From NCBI RefSeq assembly GCF_009936235.1, contig NZ_AP022314.1, positions 2,604,001 to 2,668,000 on the forward strand: a DNA stretch of 64,000 nucleotides. Reading direction: 5' to 3'. Below are positions 44,577-54,622 of the stretch, one piece after another. Each line of letters opens with the position of its first letter. Within the stretch, counting starts at the first letter, position 1. The position numbers and the translations under genes were made by a program. This stretch comes from Mycobacterium xenopi (GTDB lineage: Bacteria > Actinomycetota > Actinomycetes > Mycobacteriales > Mycobacteriaceae). The notes beneath the pieces were generated by a model, which was not told the DNA's origin, did no database searches, and was given only the letters and a program-made list of their open reading frames with translations.

Positions 44577-45103
44577 GGGCTAGCAGCTCCCCCGTCCTGG
44601 CTGGGCTTGGGACCGGTCAAGAACACCAAGCGAAACTTCCCGATCTGGACTTCGTCGCCGTTTGCCAACACCGCCGAGTCGACTGGCTCGCGATTGACAT
44701 ACGTGCCGTTGAGGCTGCCGACGTCGACGACATGGAACTCGTCACCTTCCAGCCGGAATTCGGCGTGGCGGCGACTTACGGTGACGTCGTCGAGGAAGAT
44801 GTCGCTGTCGGGATGCCGGCCCGCCGAGGTGGTCGGTTGGTCCAGCAGGAATCGGGATCCTGCGTTCGGACCCCGCTTGACGACCAGCAGCGCCGAGCCA
44901 GCTGGCAGCCCCTCGACCCCGGAAACCGCGGTCTCGGCGCCAGCCTCGGCGGGTGCCTCCAGTTCGTTGAGGAAGTCCGAGCGGAAGACCGATGTCGTCT
45001 CCACGGTGACTTCATCAGAGTTCTGGTCGTTTTCCTTCTCCGTCACCGGCTGCTCCTCACTGGCCGCTGTAGTGTCGTCTGACCGGCCCGCGGGTCCGGT
45101 CAT
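44573..45103 (-). CDS. garA: GarA, FHA-domain regulator of glutamate and 2-oxoglutarate metabolism
   Basis: A 176-aa protein. Its N-terminal phosphorylation motif [11 protein letters not shown] (about residues 30-40) carries the threonines phosphorylated by PknB and PknG, and a FHA domain covers [20 protein letters not shown] (about 93-112) and [17 protein letters not shown]. Unphosphorylated GarA inhibits 2-oxoglutarate dehydrogenase and NAD-glutamate dehydrogenase and activates glutamate synthase; phosphorylation makes the FHA bind its own tail and switches it off. ATG 45103 gives an N-terminal tail about 15 residues longer than I recall for Rv1827, so a later start is possible. Confidence 0.92.
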   Translation of the reverse strand: MTGPAGRSDDTTAASEEQPVTEKENDQNSDEVTVETTSVFRSDFLNELEAPAEAGAETAVSGVEGLPAGSALLVVKRGPNAGSRFLLDQPTTSAGRHPDSDIFLDDVTVSRRHAEFRLEGDEFHVVDVGSLNGTYVNREPVDSAVLANGDEVQIGKFRLVFLTGPKPSQDGGAASP

Positions 45104-45256
45104 CGGCCGCTTTTCCCTCGTTGTCTCGACCGTACCGCGCACCGGTGCCCAATGTGCCAACCACCGCAGGATCGCTGGACCCGATGCCCGGCTGCTGCCC
45201 TGGTACTGCACCAATCGTGCGGTCGCCCCGGTCAGCGAAGGGGACCTTAACAATCG

Positions 45257-45661
45257 TCATTCGGTCAGCGTCCCGCGGTAGGCATCGGCGTCGAGCAGCG
45301 CGGCGAATCCCTGTTCGAGGGTGTCGCTCCCGTCGACCTCAAGGTCGAGCAACCAACCCGCACCGTATGGGTCGGAGTTCACCAGTTGGGGGCTGGTTTC
45401 CAAATCTTTGTTGACAGCAATCACTTTCGCTGAGACCGGTGCGTACAGGTCCGACACCGACTTGGTTGATTCCACCTCGCCGAAGGATTGCCCCGCGGTT
45501 ACGTCGGTGCCGACCTCGGGCAACTGCACGAACACGACGTCGCCGAGCGATGACTGCGCGAAGTCGGTAATCCCCACCCGCACGGTAGTTTCCCCGGTGC
45601 GCCGTACCCACTCATGCTCGGCGGTGTAGTGCAGATCGGGCGGGATTTCGGTCACGGTCAT
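45257..45661 (-). CDS. gcvH: Glycine cleavage system H protein
   Basis: This 134-aa lipoyl carrier shuttles the aminomethyl intermediate between GcvP, GcvT and lipoamide dehydrogenase. The lipoylation site is [17 protein letters not shown], Lys67. The N-terminus [10 protein letters not shown] and C-terminal DAYRGTLTE are typical and length is normal. It is first of gcvH-garA-merR on the minus strand and about 3.5 kb upstream of gcvP, with other genes between, as in M. tuberculosis. Confidence 0.95.
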   Translation of the reverse strand: MTVTEIPPDLHYTAEHEWVRRTGETTVRVGITDFAQSSLGDVVFVQLPEVGTDVTAGQSFGEVESTKSVSDLYAPVSAKVIAVNKDLETSPQLVNSDPYGAGWLLDLEVDGSDTLEQGFAALLDADAYRGTLTE

Positions 45662-45681
45662 CCTGTTCTGGTCGGCATCAC

Positions 45682-46539
45682 TTATTTGACTGGCTGAGCG
45701 TATTGGCGTGGTTTCGGTTGTCGCAAGGCGGTGACGTCAACGCGATCCGACTGTTGCACCGACATTCGGCCGCCCACACGCTTGACGCTGTCGACCGCGC
45801 CACCGGGGATGTTCATCGCCGCGGCCAGCGTCGGCGGATCACCAACGGCCAGAACCGAATACGGCGGAGACAGGGTTTTTCCGTCGATAGCCAGCGCGCC
45901 GGGAGCACCAAGTACCCAGGTGTCGACACCGACCCGCAGTGCCTGGTGCCCGTCGTTGATCTCGATGGCCTCGGCGCCGGCGGCGCGCAGCTCGTTGATC
46001 ACATCGAGCATCGCCTCCGGCGCGACACCCGGACCCGGATCGTCGATCCTGACGCTGACGCCGGGGCCGGTGGCGCCGACGGTACCCACCAAGATCGACA
46101 GTGCCGCCAGCCTGGCCTGGGCATTGTCGATGGCAGCCTGGTTGCTGCTACCCGATGCCTGCAACGAGCTCAATGTCCGCTGCAAGTCGGCGACTTCGGT
46201 GTTCAGCGTGGCCTCACGCTGCCGCAGCGAGTCCAGCAGCACCAGCAGATCGGCGGGGCGGGCGGTTTCCAGTGAATCACCGGAGTCGTTCTGCCGAACC
46301 TGGGTAACGATCGCCACGCCCAACACGAAGCACAGCGCGATTGCCAGCGCGCCGAATACCAACTGTGAACGGCCGCGGCGGAATACGCCGCCGAGGTCGG
46401 ATCGTCGCAGCCATCCGAGCTTGGGCCGTGGATAGTCCGGCGGCAGTTCGTGGCGCCCGTGCGGCGCGCCTCCCGCAGCCCGGGAGTCGTGGCGTTGCTC
46501 GCCGTTGTCGCCGCCACGTGCTGCCGGTTGATCGGTCAT
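45682..46539 (-). CDS. DUF881 membrane protein (Rv1825 homologue)
   Basis: A 285-aa single-pass protein with a charged cytosolic N-terminus, one transmembrane helix ([20 protein letters not shown], about residues 59-78), a coiled-coil ([20 protein letters not shown] to SSLQASGS, about 98-130) and a DUF881 domain with [19 protein letters not shown] and [18 protein letters not shown] end. Homologues occur beside sbp and cell-division loci in Gram-positives; function not settled, envelope or divisome role inferred. Its start is 5 bp after the sbp stop, in the operon DUF881-sbp-DUF881. Confidence 0.85.
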   Translation of the reverse strand: MTDQPAARGGDNGEQRHDSRAAGGAPHGRHELPPDYPRPKLGWLRRSDLGGVFRRGRSQLVFGALAIALCFVLGVAIVTQVRQNDSGDSLETARPADLLVLLDSLRQREATLNTEVADLQRTLSSLQASGSSNQAAIDNAQARLAALSILVGTVGATGPGVSVRIDDPGPGVAPEAMLDVINELRAAGAEAIEINDGHQALRVGVDTWVLGAPGALAIDGKTLSPPYSVLAVGDPPTLAAAMNIPGGAVDSVKRVGGRMSVQQSDRVDVTALRQPKPRQYAQPVK

Positions 46540-46544
46540 CGCTG

Positions 46545-46877
46545 TCAGGCCCCGAACAGCCGACGCCGTAAGGCGGCGGTGTTACCGAAGATCCGGATAC
46601 CCAGCACCACGATGATCGCCGTCGACAACTGGGTTCCGACGCCGAGTTGGTCGCCGACGTAGACGATGAGCGCGGCAACGAGCACGTTGAACACGAACGA
46701 CACCACGAAGACCTTCGGATCGAAAATCCGCTCCAAGTAGGCCCGCAACCCGCCGAACACCGCGTCGAGTGCGGCGACCACGGCGATGGGCAGGTATGGC
46801 TGGATGACCTCGGGCACGCTGGGGTGGAACACCAGGCCCAGCACAATGCCGACCACGAGTGCCGCAAGGCCGATCAT
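46545..46877 (-). CDS. sbp: Small basic protein Sbp (DUF1290, Rv1824 homologue)
   Basis: A 110-aa membrane protein with three to four hydrophobic segments (residues 2-16, 26-42, 56-76, 84-102). The family pattern includes YLPIAVVAALDAVFGGLRAY (about 27-46), FDPKVFVVSFVFNVLVAALI (about 51-70), then GTQLSTAIIVVLGIRIFGNT. It is conserved next to division genes in many Gram-positives but lacks a defined function. ATG 46877 is the conserved start. Confidence 0.88.
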   Translation of the reverse strand: MIGLAALVVGIVLGLVFHPSVPEVIQPYLPIAVVAALDAVFGGLRAYLERIFDPKVFVVSFVFNVLVAALIVYVGDQLGVGTQLSTAIIVVLGIRIFGNTAALRRRLFGA

Positions 46878-46941
46878 GTCTGCCCGGCCGGTGCCGTCGC
46901 GGTTGTTGGTGCTAGTGTCATCACACAATTCCCGTCGATGT

Positions 46942-47857
46942 TCAGGGCCCAAACTGCTTGGCGAACTTAACATCCCGCACGGCACCCGCGGGCAGCGCCA
47001 GTCCGTCGCCGACGCTGACGGCCACGCCGACACCGTAAGAGACCTCCAGCAGCCGGAGCCGATGCAGACCCGGGCTGCGATCGAAGAGGTCGCGCATTGC
47101 ATGCGGCGGCCCCACGGCCAGGATCGTGTACGGCTTGCTGATCGGATTATTGTCGACGAGAATCGCGCCGCCCGCCTGTCGGACGGTGACATTGGGCCCG
47201 ATCCGGACACCGCCGACCGCGACGGCTTCTGCGCCGCTGGCCCACAACGAGTTGACCACCAGCTGCAGGTCGCGGTCGAGGATGATCTGCCGGCCGCCGG
47301 GCACCCGCTGCTTGGAAACGTCCGACAAATTAGGACTGACACCCGGATCTGTCACCGTCACGGTCAGACCGGGACCGATGACCGGGGTGCTGGCCGATGT
47401 CGACTCCAGCTTGTCGAGGCCACCAAGCAGCCGCTGCCCTTGCGCGTCGGCGACCAGTGCGCGCCGCTGCACGTCGTCGACTTGGGCGGCAAGCGCGTTG
47501 CGGCGCGCGGTGAGCTCACCGGTGGATGCCTCCGCTGCGCGCACACCGGCCGCCAGCACCTGCTGGGCCGCGCTGACGCCGGGGGCAACCATGCGGGCCT
47601 GAGCGACGGCGGCGGCGAACACCACTGCCACCAACAACGCCGCCGCCGCTTGCCAGACTCGCGCGAGCACGCGGGCCCGGCGGGTCGGCGGCGTGCTGGC
47701 GCGGGCGCGTTCGGCGGCCGCTGCGGCGTAGCCGGGATCGAGGTGTTCGGAGAGCAGCGCGCAGCAGCGACGGCACGGGGATGAGTTGCGGTCGCCCGGC
47801 CTCGTGAGCGCTGCGGCCCGCCTCGGGGTCGTAGCCGCCCAGCGATTGGTCACCCAT
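46942..47857 (-). pseudogene. DUF881 membrane protein, frameshifted (Rv1823 homologue)
   Basis: The N-terminus reads from ATG 47857 as [20 protein letters not shown] and VPSLLRA, then the frame breaks in the GCGC stretch 47757-47766. The rest ([19 protein letters not shown], a TM helix around [23 protein letters not shown]881 core [36 protein letters not shown]) reads in another frame to 46942. Adding two bases gives about 305 aa, matching Rv1823. It follows pgsA2 with an 8-bp overlap and precedes sbp. Probably an assembly indel. Confidence 0.78.
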
Positions 47858-48464
47858 CGTCTGCGCTCTCTGCCGCCGACGCCCCGACCTTGGGCATTCG
47901 GCGCATCACGAGTACAACCTGCACCACGTACAGCACGAATGCCCACAGATACACGTACAAGCCCCAGATCAAAAACGCCCAACCGCACGCCAGCAACACC
48001 CGGCTCCACAACGCATGCCACTGTCCCAGCAAGATCAGCGGAAACGCCGACATCAGCCCGAACGTCGCGGCCTTGCCGATGTAGGTCACCGGCAGTGCCG
48101 TCAGCCCGCGGCTGCGCAGCAGCGGCAGAGTCGCGGCCAGTAGCGCGTCGCGTGCCAGCAGGGTGCCGATGACCCACCACGGCACGATCCCGCGGAGCCC
48201 GAACGCGATCGGCACGGTCACCATGTAAAGCCGGTCCACCGCCGGATCAAGCAACTCCCCCAATCTGGACGCCTGATTCAGCAACCGCGCGATCTTGCCG
48301 TCGGCCCAGTCGGACCCACCACTGAAAATCAGGATCGCCGCCGCCCAACCGTCGGCGTGCGCCACCAGCAGGACGTAGAAAAACACGGGGATCAGCGCCA
48401 GGCGGAGGACGCTCAGTGCGTTAGGCACCGTCAGCACGCGGTCGCGCACGGGCCCCGGCTTCAT
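47850..48464 (-). CDS. pgsA2: CDP-alcohol phosphatidyltransferase, PgsA2-type
   Basis: A 204-aa integral membrane enzyme that moves a phosphatidyl group from CDP-diacylglycerol to an alcohol (glycerol 3-phosphate or a related acceptor). The catalytic signature is [20 protein letters not shown] (about residues 51-70) continuing LLDPAVDR, with the D-x2-DG-x2-AR-x8-G-x3-D-x3-D pattern intact. Around six hydrophobic helices. Corresponds to Rv1822; true acceptor in mycobacteria unproven. ATG 48464 is followed by the conserved [12 protein letters not shown]. Confidence 0.88.
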   Translation of the reverse strand: MKPGPVRDRVLTVPNALSVLRLALIPVFFYVLLVAHADGWAAAILIFSGGSDWADGKIARLLNQASRLGELLDPAVDRLYMVTVPIAFGLRGIVPWWVIGTLLARDALLAATLPLLRSRGLTALPVTYIGKAATFGLMSAFPLILLGQWHALWSRVLLACGWAFLIWGLYVYLWAFVLYVVQVVLVMRRMPKVGASAAESADDG

Positions 48465-48490
48465 GTGGCGTGACCTTAAGGCAAGCCGGG

Positions 48491-50814
48491 CTACCGGAAG
48501 ACTCCGGGCAGGCTCAGCGCGGACAGCGTGTCGTCGGCCAGCGGATTGTCACGGACCATGTAAGTCCAGGTCGACGTCGGGCGGGCCAGCTTGGACAGGT
48601 CCACACCAGGCTCGTCTTCGATGGCCGGGGACGTTTCGAACGTCTGCTGGGCGGCCTCGATCGCGTCGGCGGCCAACGACGCGAACGCGTCGACCGCCAT
48701 CCGGTGAAACTCGTCGAGCGGGTTCTGCCGGCCCAGCGCGCGCAGGTGGATGCTTTCCCGGATGTCGGCCAGATACGCCAGGTGGTCGGCCCAGCCGCGG
48801 TCGAGGTGATAGAGCATGATCAGCCGGCAGATCTTTTCCAGCCGGTCTTCGGAGAGCTCCTCGGCGAGCTCGGCGTAGCGCTTGGGCGCGAGGTCGGCCA
48901 GTTCCTTGCGGGCGGTGTCGGTGGCGAGCAGCGTGTTGCGACGCTCGACGATGATGGCCCGCTGCTGGGCGATCAGCTGGTTGTAGCGCCACGTGTTGGC
49001 GTGTATGTCGAGCAGCTTGCCTTCGGCGACGCGCTGGGCGTGGTCGAGCAGGCCGGCCGCCTTGGGGCTGGTGATCCGGCCGGTCTCGTCGGTGTCCATC
49101 GGGAGCTTGTGCCGCTCCAGGTTGGCGGTGACGACGTCGTCTTCCCAGCTGGCGAAGAACACCGACGAACCGCGGTCGCCCTGGCGTCCGGCCCGCCCGC
49201 GCAGCTGGTTGTCCAGCCGCTGGGTGTGGTGTCGCCCGGTGCCGACCACGTGCAGCCCGCCCAGCTCGGCGACCCGGTCGTGGTCGGCCTCGTCGGAGCC
49301 GCCGAGCCGGATGTCGGTGCCGCGCCCGGCCATCTGGGTGGACACCGTGACCGCGCCGAACTTGCCGGCCTCGGCGATCACCTTCGCCTCTTCGGCGTCG
49401 TTCTTGGCGTTGAGCACTACCGCGGGAACCCCGCGGCGCAGCAGCCGTTCATGCAGTTCCTCGGATTCGGCCACGTCACGGGTGCCGACCAACACCGGCT
49501 GGCCGGTCTCGTGCACTTCGATGATGTGCTCGACGATCGCGTCGTTTTTGGCGGCGGCGGTGATGTAGACCCGGTCGGCCTCGTCTTCGCGGATGTTCGG
49601 CTTGTTCGGCGGGATCGGTGAGACACCGAGCTTGTAGAACTGGCGCAGCTGTTCACCGGCAGCCAGCGCGGTACCGGTCATCCCGCACACGGTCGGATAG
49701 CGGTTGATCAGCGCCTGCACGGTGATGGTGTCGAGCACCTCACCGGTTTCGGTGGTCTCGATGCCCTCCTTGGCCTCGACCGCGGCCTGCAGCCCGTCCG
49801 GCCAGCGCTGCAGCTGCGCGATGCGGCCCCGCGAGGCGTTGATCAGGTGCACGGCGTCGTCGCGCACGATGTAGTGCACGTCGCGCTGCAGCAGCACATG
49901 CGCATGCAGGGCGACGTTGACCTCGGTGAGCGTGGTGCCGACGTGCTCTTCGGAGTACAGGTCGATGCCGCCGAGCGCTTTTTCGATCTTGCGGGCGCCG
50001 GTCTCGGTGAGGTGGACGTTGCGGTTGTCGACGTCGGTGTCGTAGTCCTCCCCGGGCTGCAGTTCGCCGACGAGCCGGATGATTTCCAGCCGCGGGGTCT
50101 CCCGGTGCGTGGTGCCCGCCAAAACCAGCGGCACCAGCGCCTCGTCGACGAGCACCGAGTCGGCCTCGTCGATCAGCGCCACATCGGGGTCGGGCGACAC
50201 CAGGTCGGCGACGTCGGTGACCAGCTGGTCGCGCAGCACGTCGAAGCCGATCTCGTTGACCGAGGCATAGGTGACGTCGCACTTATAGGCTGCGCGGCGC
50301 TCGTCGGCGCTCGACTCGGCAGTGATCCAGCCGACCGTCAATCCCAGCGCCTTGATCAGCGGGCCCATCCATTCGGCGTCGCGGCGGGCCAGGTAGTCGT
50401 TGATGGTGACGACGTGCACGTGCCGGCCGCCCAGGGCGTACCCGGCGGCCGCGATCGCGCCGCCAGGGTTTTGCCCTCGCCGGTGGCCATTTCGATCACG
50501 TCGCCGGCCAGCATCCGCAGCGCGCCGAACAGCTGCACGTCGAACGGGCGCAGGCCGGTGGACCGCTCGGCGGCCTCCCGGGCGATGGCGAGGAACTGCG
50601 GGATGTCAGCGGATTCGGCAAGCTCGTCGAGCCGCAGCAGTCCCGCAGCCTTGCGCAGTTGCTCGTCGCTGAGCCCGGCGGCCTTCTCGTCATAGTCCGC
50701 CGACGCGCTGACCTGGGCGAGCGAACGGGATTGGTTCTTTTCCGTGCTGGCGCCCAGCAGCCGCCAGAATCGACTGCTCAGGCGCCCCGGCTGAGCGGCA
50801 GTGGTCTTCGGCAC
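48491..50814 (-). pseudogene. secA2: Accessory preprotein translocase ATPase SecA2, frameshifted
   Basis: SecA2 drives export of a subset of mycobacterial proteins through SecYEG and supports virulence in pathogens. From ATG 50814 the N-terminal frame covers [20 protein letters not shown] and Walker [11 protein letters not shown], then loses frame. From about 50460 the protein continues in another frame with [20 protein letters not shown], the DEAD-type [16 protein letters not shown], the helicase motif [20 protein letters not shown], and ends at 48491. One C missing in the run 50460-50461 explains it; restoring it gives [20 protein letters not shown] and 774 aa. The short C-terminus without the SecA1 zinc tail is normal for SecA2. 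The break is directly after Walker A, so a real frameshift would abolish function. Confidence 0.85.
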
Positions 50815-50917
50815 AGATCAACGGTACGCGGCACCTCGCCACCGCCATCGGGTGTCTGTACCCGACTCGCCGGTCGCTGGCGTGCAATCGCGCCCGCTCG
50901 CGACCAAAAACCAGCGG

Positions 50918-52555
50918 TCAGGCCAAATTCGATCGGCGAGGGTAGGCGACCGTGGGATCGGTGAGCACGTTGACGACGGCGGGCAGCCCGCTGCCGAACG
51001 CACGTTCCAGAGCCGGACGCAACTCGGCGGGCGTCGACACCAACTCGCCGTGGCCGCCCAGGACGCGTGCCACCTCGTCATACCGTGTGCCGGGCCGCAG
51101 CTCGGCCGCCACCGAATAGCCGTACAGGGCTTCCATGGGGTGTTTTTCCAACGCCCAGATGCCGTTGTTGCCGACCACCGAGACGACCGGCACACCGTGA
51201 CGAACCAGCGTGTCCCACTCCATCCCGGAAAACCCGAACGCACCGTCGCCTTGCAACAGCACCACCTGACGCTCCGGCTGGGCCAGCTTGGCGGCCAGCG
51301 CGTAACCCGGGCCTGAGCCAAGGCAGCCGAACGGGCCGCTGTCGAGCCACGCGCCCGGGACATAGCTGTCGATCACCCGGCCACCGTAGGAGCCGAAATC
51401 GCCCGCGTCGATCACGACGACCGCGTCGCGCTCCAGTAGCGGAGCCAGCTCGGCATACACTCGCATCGGGTGCAAGGGCACCCGCTCGTCGGCCAACTCG
51501 GCGCGTTCGAGGTCACGCGCGGCGGTCTCGGCCGCCCGCAGTCGGGCAATCCAGTCTTCGTGGTCACGCCCGCTTGTATCGGCAAGGGCCGCCAGGGTCG
51601 CGGACAGGTCGCCGTAGAGCCCGGCGGCGATCGCTCGCGGATGCTCGCGATCCGGTTCAACGCGGTCGACCACAATGAGTTCGGTCTGCGGCCCGAACAC
51701 GGCGCCGAAGCTCAGCCGAAAATCCATCGGCACCCCGACAACCACGGCAACGTCGGCCTCTCCCAACGCTTTTGAACGCACCCGTGAGAACGCCACCGGG
51801 TGGTCGGCGGGCACCATGCCGCGCGCCATCCCGTTCATCAGCACCGGTATGCGCCGCTCCTCGGCCAGACGCAGCAGGGCGGCCTCGGCGTGGCCCCACC
51901 ACGCGTTGGTGCCTGCCATGATCACCGGGCGCTGCGCTTTCGCCAGCAGGCTGGCGCCACGGTCCAGCGCGTCGCCGTCGGGCGGCGACGGCGCGGGCAG
52001 GTCGGTCAGCGCGCCGGGGCTGCCGTCGTCGTCGCACGGCGAGAACACGTGGTCCATCGGGAAATCGACGAATGCCACACCGGAGGGGGCGGCCAGCGTC
52101 GCGCGCAGCGCGTCGTCGACGAGCCGTCCGCAGTCGTCAGCGGACTTCGCGGTGGCGGCGAACCGGGCCAGTGGCGTCACGAACGGCACATGGTCGATCT
52201 CCTGCAACGACCCCATGCCCCACCGCGCCGCCGGCGCCCGGCCCCCCAGCACCAGCAGCGGCGACTGGTTTTGCTGCGCGGCCGCCATCGCACTCATGCC
52301 GTTGGTGACGCCCGGACCGGCGGTCAACGCTGCCACCCCGGGCACCCGTGTCACTTTCGACCAGCCTTCGGCGGCGAACGCGGCGGTTTGTTCGTGACGG
52401 GTGTCGATCAGCCGAATGCCTTCGCTGCGGCAGCCGTCGTAGATGGAAAACAGGTGCCCACCGGACAAAGTGAACAGCGTGTCGATCCCGCTGGCCCGCA
52501 ACCGGCGGGCGACAAGCCGGCCTGCATGCACGGTCGTCGGCGCGTCGATACTCAC
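50918..52555 (-). CDS. ilvG: Thiamine pyrophosphate-dependent acetolactate synthase-like protein IlvG
   Basis: A 545-aa ThDP enzyme matching Rv1820. The catalytic Glu is in [18 protein letters not shown] (about residues 48-65); the ThDP-magnesium motif is [20 protein letters not shown] with later [14 protein letters not shown] (about 438-470); FLSGG-type and [18 protein letters not shown] loops are normal. Such proteins make 2-acetolactate from pyruvate or carry out related carboligation or oxalyl-CoA chemistry, and the name rests on homology. GTG/ATG start at 52555 is divergent from the BacA-like gene with 64 bp between. Confidence 0.85.
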   Translation of the reverse strand: MSIDAPTTVHAGRLVARRLRASGIDTLFTLSGGHLFSIYDGCRSEGIRLIDTRHEQTAAFAAEGWSKVTRVPGVAALTAGPGVTNGMSAMAAAQQNQSPLLVLGGRAPAARWGMGSLQEIDHVPFVTPLARFAATAKSADDCGRLVDDALRATLAAPSGVAFVDFPMDHVFSPCDDDGSPGALTDLPAPSPPDGDALDRGASLLAKAQRPVIMAGTNAWWGHAEAALLRLAEERRIPVLMNGMARGMVPADHPVAFSRVRSKALGEADVAVVVGVPMDFRLSFGAVFGPQTELIVVDRVEPDREHPRAIAAGLYGDLSATLAALADTSGRDHEDWIARLRAAETAARDLERAELADERVPLHPMRVYAELAPLLERDAVVVIDAGDFGSYGGRVIDSYVPGAWLDSGPFGCLGSGPGYALAAKLAQPERQVVLLQGDGAFGFSGMEWDTLVRHGVPVVSVVGNNGIWALEKHPMEALYGYSVAAELRPGTRYDEVARVLGGHGELVSTPAELRPALERAFGSGLPAVVNVLTDPTVAYPRRSNLA

Positions 52556-52619
52556 CCGGCGAGCCTAACCACAGCTCGGGTAACTTCGCGGGAAAGTTTC
52601 GTCGAGCAGAGGTCGGGTC

Positions 52620-54533
52620 GTGGAACTGTTCAAGCCCTCCATCGATTGGGGTCATGCCCTGGTGGACTCGTTGTCCTGGGTGGCGCAGGCGTGGGCGATC
52701 AGCGCGGTGTGTGTCGTCGTCGTGCTGGTGGCCCTGCGGTTCGTCACCCCGTGGGGTCACCAGTTCTGGCGCATCAGCGGGGACTACTTCACCGGTCGGC
52801 ACAGCATCCGGGTGTGGCTGATGCTGGGCGTGCTGCTGCTGTCCGTCGTGCTTGCCGTGCGCCTCAACGTGTTGTTCAGCTACCAGGCCAACGACCTGAA
52901 CTCATCGGTGCAGACCGCGGTGCAAGGCATGGCCACCGGAAACCAGGCAGTGAAACGCTCTGGGGTGCATGGCTTTTGGATGTCCATCCTCGTGTTCAGC
53001 GTGATGGCGGTGCTGCATGTGTTGCGGATCATGCTCGACATCTACCTGACCCAGCGCTTCGTCGTGGCTTGGCGGGTCTGGCTCACCGACCGGCTCACCG
53101 GTGACTGGCTGGGCGGGCGCTCCTACTACCGGGGCCGCTTCATCGACGCCACCATCGACAATCCCGACCAGCGCATCCAGCAAGACATCGACGTGTTTAC
53201 CGCCGGGGTCGGGGCCACGCCCAACGTGCCGTCGAACGGCACCAGCAGTACCTTGCTGTTCGGGGCGGTCAATTCGGTGCTGTCGGTGTTTTCCTTCACC
53301 GCCATTCTGTGGAACCTGTCCGGCCCGCTGACCGTGTTCGGTGTGCACATCCCCAAAGCCATGTTCTGGGTGCTCATCTTCTATGTGTTCGTGGTGACTG
53401 TCATCGCTTTTCGGATTGGGCGGCCACTGATCTGGCTCAGCTTCCGCAACGAGCTCACCAACGCCGCCTTCCGCTACGCACTGGTGCGGGTGCGAGACGC
53501 CGCCGAAGCGGTTGGTTTCTACCGCGGTGAGCGCGCCGAACGGGTACAGCTCGGCCAGCGATTCCGCCCGATCATCGACAACTACCTGCGATTCGTGAAC
53601 CGCACCATCGGCTTTTCCGGATGGAATCTGTCGGTGAGCCAAGCAATCGTGCCGCTGCCTTGGGTGCTGCAAGCGCCGCGACTGTTCTCCGGGCAGATCA
53701 AGTTCGGCGACGTCACACAGACCGCAACGGCATTCAGCAGCATCCACGACGGTCTGTCCTTCTTCCGCAATGCCTACGACTCGTTCGCCAGCTATCGAGC
53801 CGCGATCATCCGGCTCAACGGCCTGGTCGAGGCCGACGAAAAAGCCCGTGAACTGCCCGAGATCCTCACCACGCCCAGCGCTGGCGACAACGTCGACATC
53901 GAAGGGGTCGAGGTGCGAACACCGGACGGGGACCAGCTCATCGATTGCCTCGACGTGCACCTGACGGCCGGTGAGGCGTTGGTGATCACCGGACCGTCGG
54001 GAAGCGGCAAGACGACACTGCTGCGCAGTCTTGCCGAGTTGTGGCCTTATGCCTCAGGGGCATTGCGACGCCCCGATGGCGACGACGAAACAATGTTCCT
54101 CTCGCAGCTGCCGTATGTGCCGCTGGGCGACCTGCGTGCCGTGGTGTCCTATCCCGCGTCGCCGGGAGACATTCCCGACAGTGCGCTGCGCGACGTGTTG
54201 GTGAAAGTGGTCCTGCCCCACCTGGTCGACCGCCTCGACGAAGAGCAGGACTGGGCGAAGGTGCTCTCCCCCGGCGAACAGCAGCGGGTGGCCTTCGCCC
54301 GGGTGCTGTTAACCAAGCCCAAGGCGGTATTCCTCGACGAGGCCACCTCGGCGATCGACGAGGGGCTGGAATTAGCGATGTATCAGCTGCTGCGTACCGA
54401 GTTGCCGGAGACAATTGTGGTCAGCGTCAGCCATCGCAGCACTGTCGAGCCCTATCACGATCATCGCCTGCAACTTTTGGGCGAAGGCCGCTGGCGCCTG
54501 AGCCGGGTCGAGGAGGAGCCAGCACCGGTATAG
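52620..54533 (+). CDS. bacA: BacA/SbmA-type ABC transporter with fused ATPase (Rv1819c homologue)
   Basis: A 637-aa exporter-fold importer. The N-terminal SbmA/BacA-like membrane domain (about residues 1-370, six helices) has [35 protein letters not shown] and [18 protein letters not shown]-terminal ATPase has Walker [18 protein letters not shown] (about 456-472), signature [16 protein letters not shown] (about 550-565) and Walker [13 protein letters not shown]. In M. tuberculosis the orthologue takes up cobalamin and hydrophilic drugs such as bleomycin. GTG 52620 gives the standard length. It converges on the flavoprotein with a palindrome between. Confidence 0.93.
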   Translation: MELFKPSIDWGHALVDSLSWVAQAWAISAVCVVVVLVALRFVTPWGHQFWRISGDYFTGRHSIRVWLMLGVLLLSVVLAVRLNVLFSYQANDLNSSVQTAVQGMATGNQAVKRSGVHGFWMSILVFSVMAVLHVLRIMLDIYLTQRFVVAWRVWLTDRLTGDWLGGRSYYRGRFIDATIDNPDQRIQQDIDVFTAGVGATPNVPSNGTSSTLLFGAVNSVLSVFSFTAILWNLSGPLTVFGVHIPKAMFWVLIFYVFVVTVIAFRIGRPLIWLSFRNELTNAAFRYALVRVRDAAEAVGFYRGERAERVQLGQRFRPIIDNYLRFVNRTIGFSGWNLSVSQAIVPLPWVLQAPRLFSGQIKFGDVTQTATAFSSIHDGLSFFRNAYDSFASYRAAIIRLNGLVEADEKARELPEILTTPSAGDNVDIEGVEVRTPDGDQLIDCLDVHLTAGEALVITGPSGSGKTTLLRSLAELWPYASGALRRPDGDDETMFLSQLPYVPLGDLRAVVSYPASPGDIPDSALRDVLVKVVLPHLVDRLDEEQDWAKVLSPGEQQRVAFARVLLTKPKAVFLDEATSAIDEGLELAMYQLLRTELPETIVVSVSHRSTVEPYHDHRLQLLGEGRWRLSRVEEEPAPV

Positions 54534-54558
54534 CCGCAGCGCCGGGATCGCCGTATCA

Positions 54559-54622
54559 GCGCGAGCAGACGCCAAATCGCCCGAAACGGCCTGTCGCAGC
54601 GGGATTTTACGTCTGCTCGCGC
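54559..54622. terminator. Long inverted repeat, candidate bidirectional terminator
   Basis: A perfect 13-bp arm pair (GCGCGAGCAGACG at 54559-54571; CGTCTGCTCGCGC at 54610-54622) with 38 bases between separates two convergent genes. An inner AAATCGCCCG...CGGGATTTT extends pairing imperfectly. The right arm lies inside the final codons of the flavoprotein gene (stop at 54607). The word CGTCTGCTCGC is, to my recollection, a recurring intergenic palindrome of mycobacteria. Confidence 0.65.
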
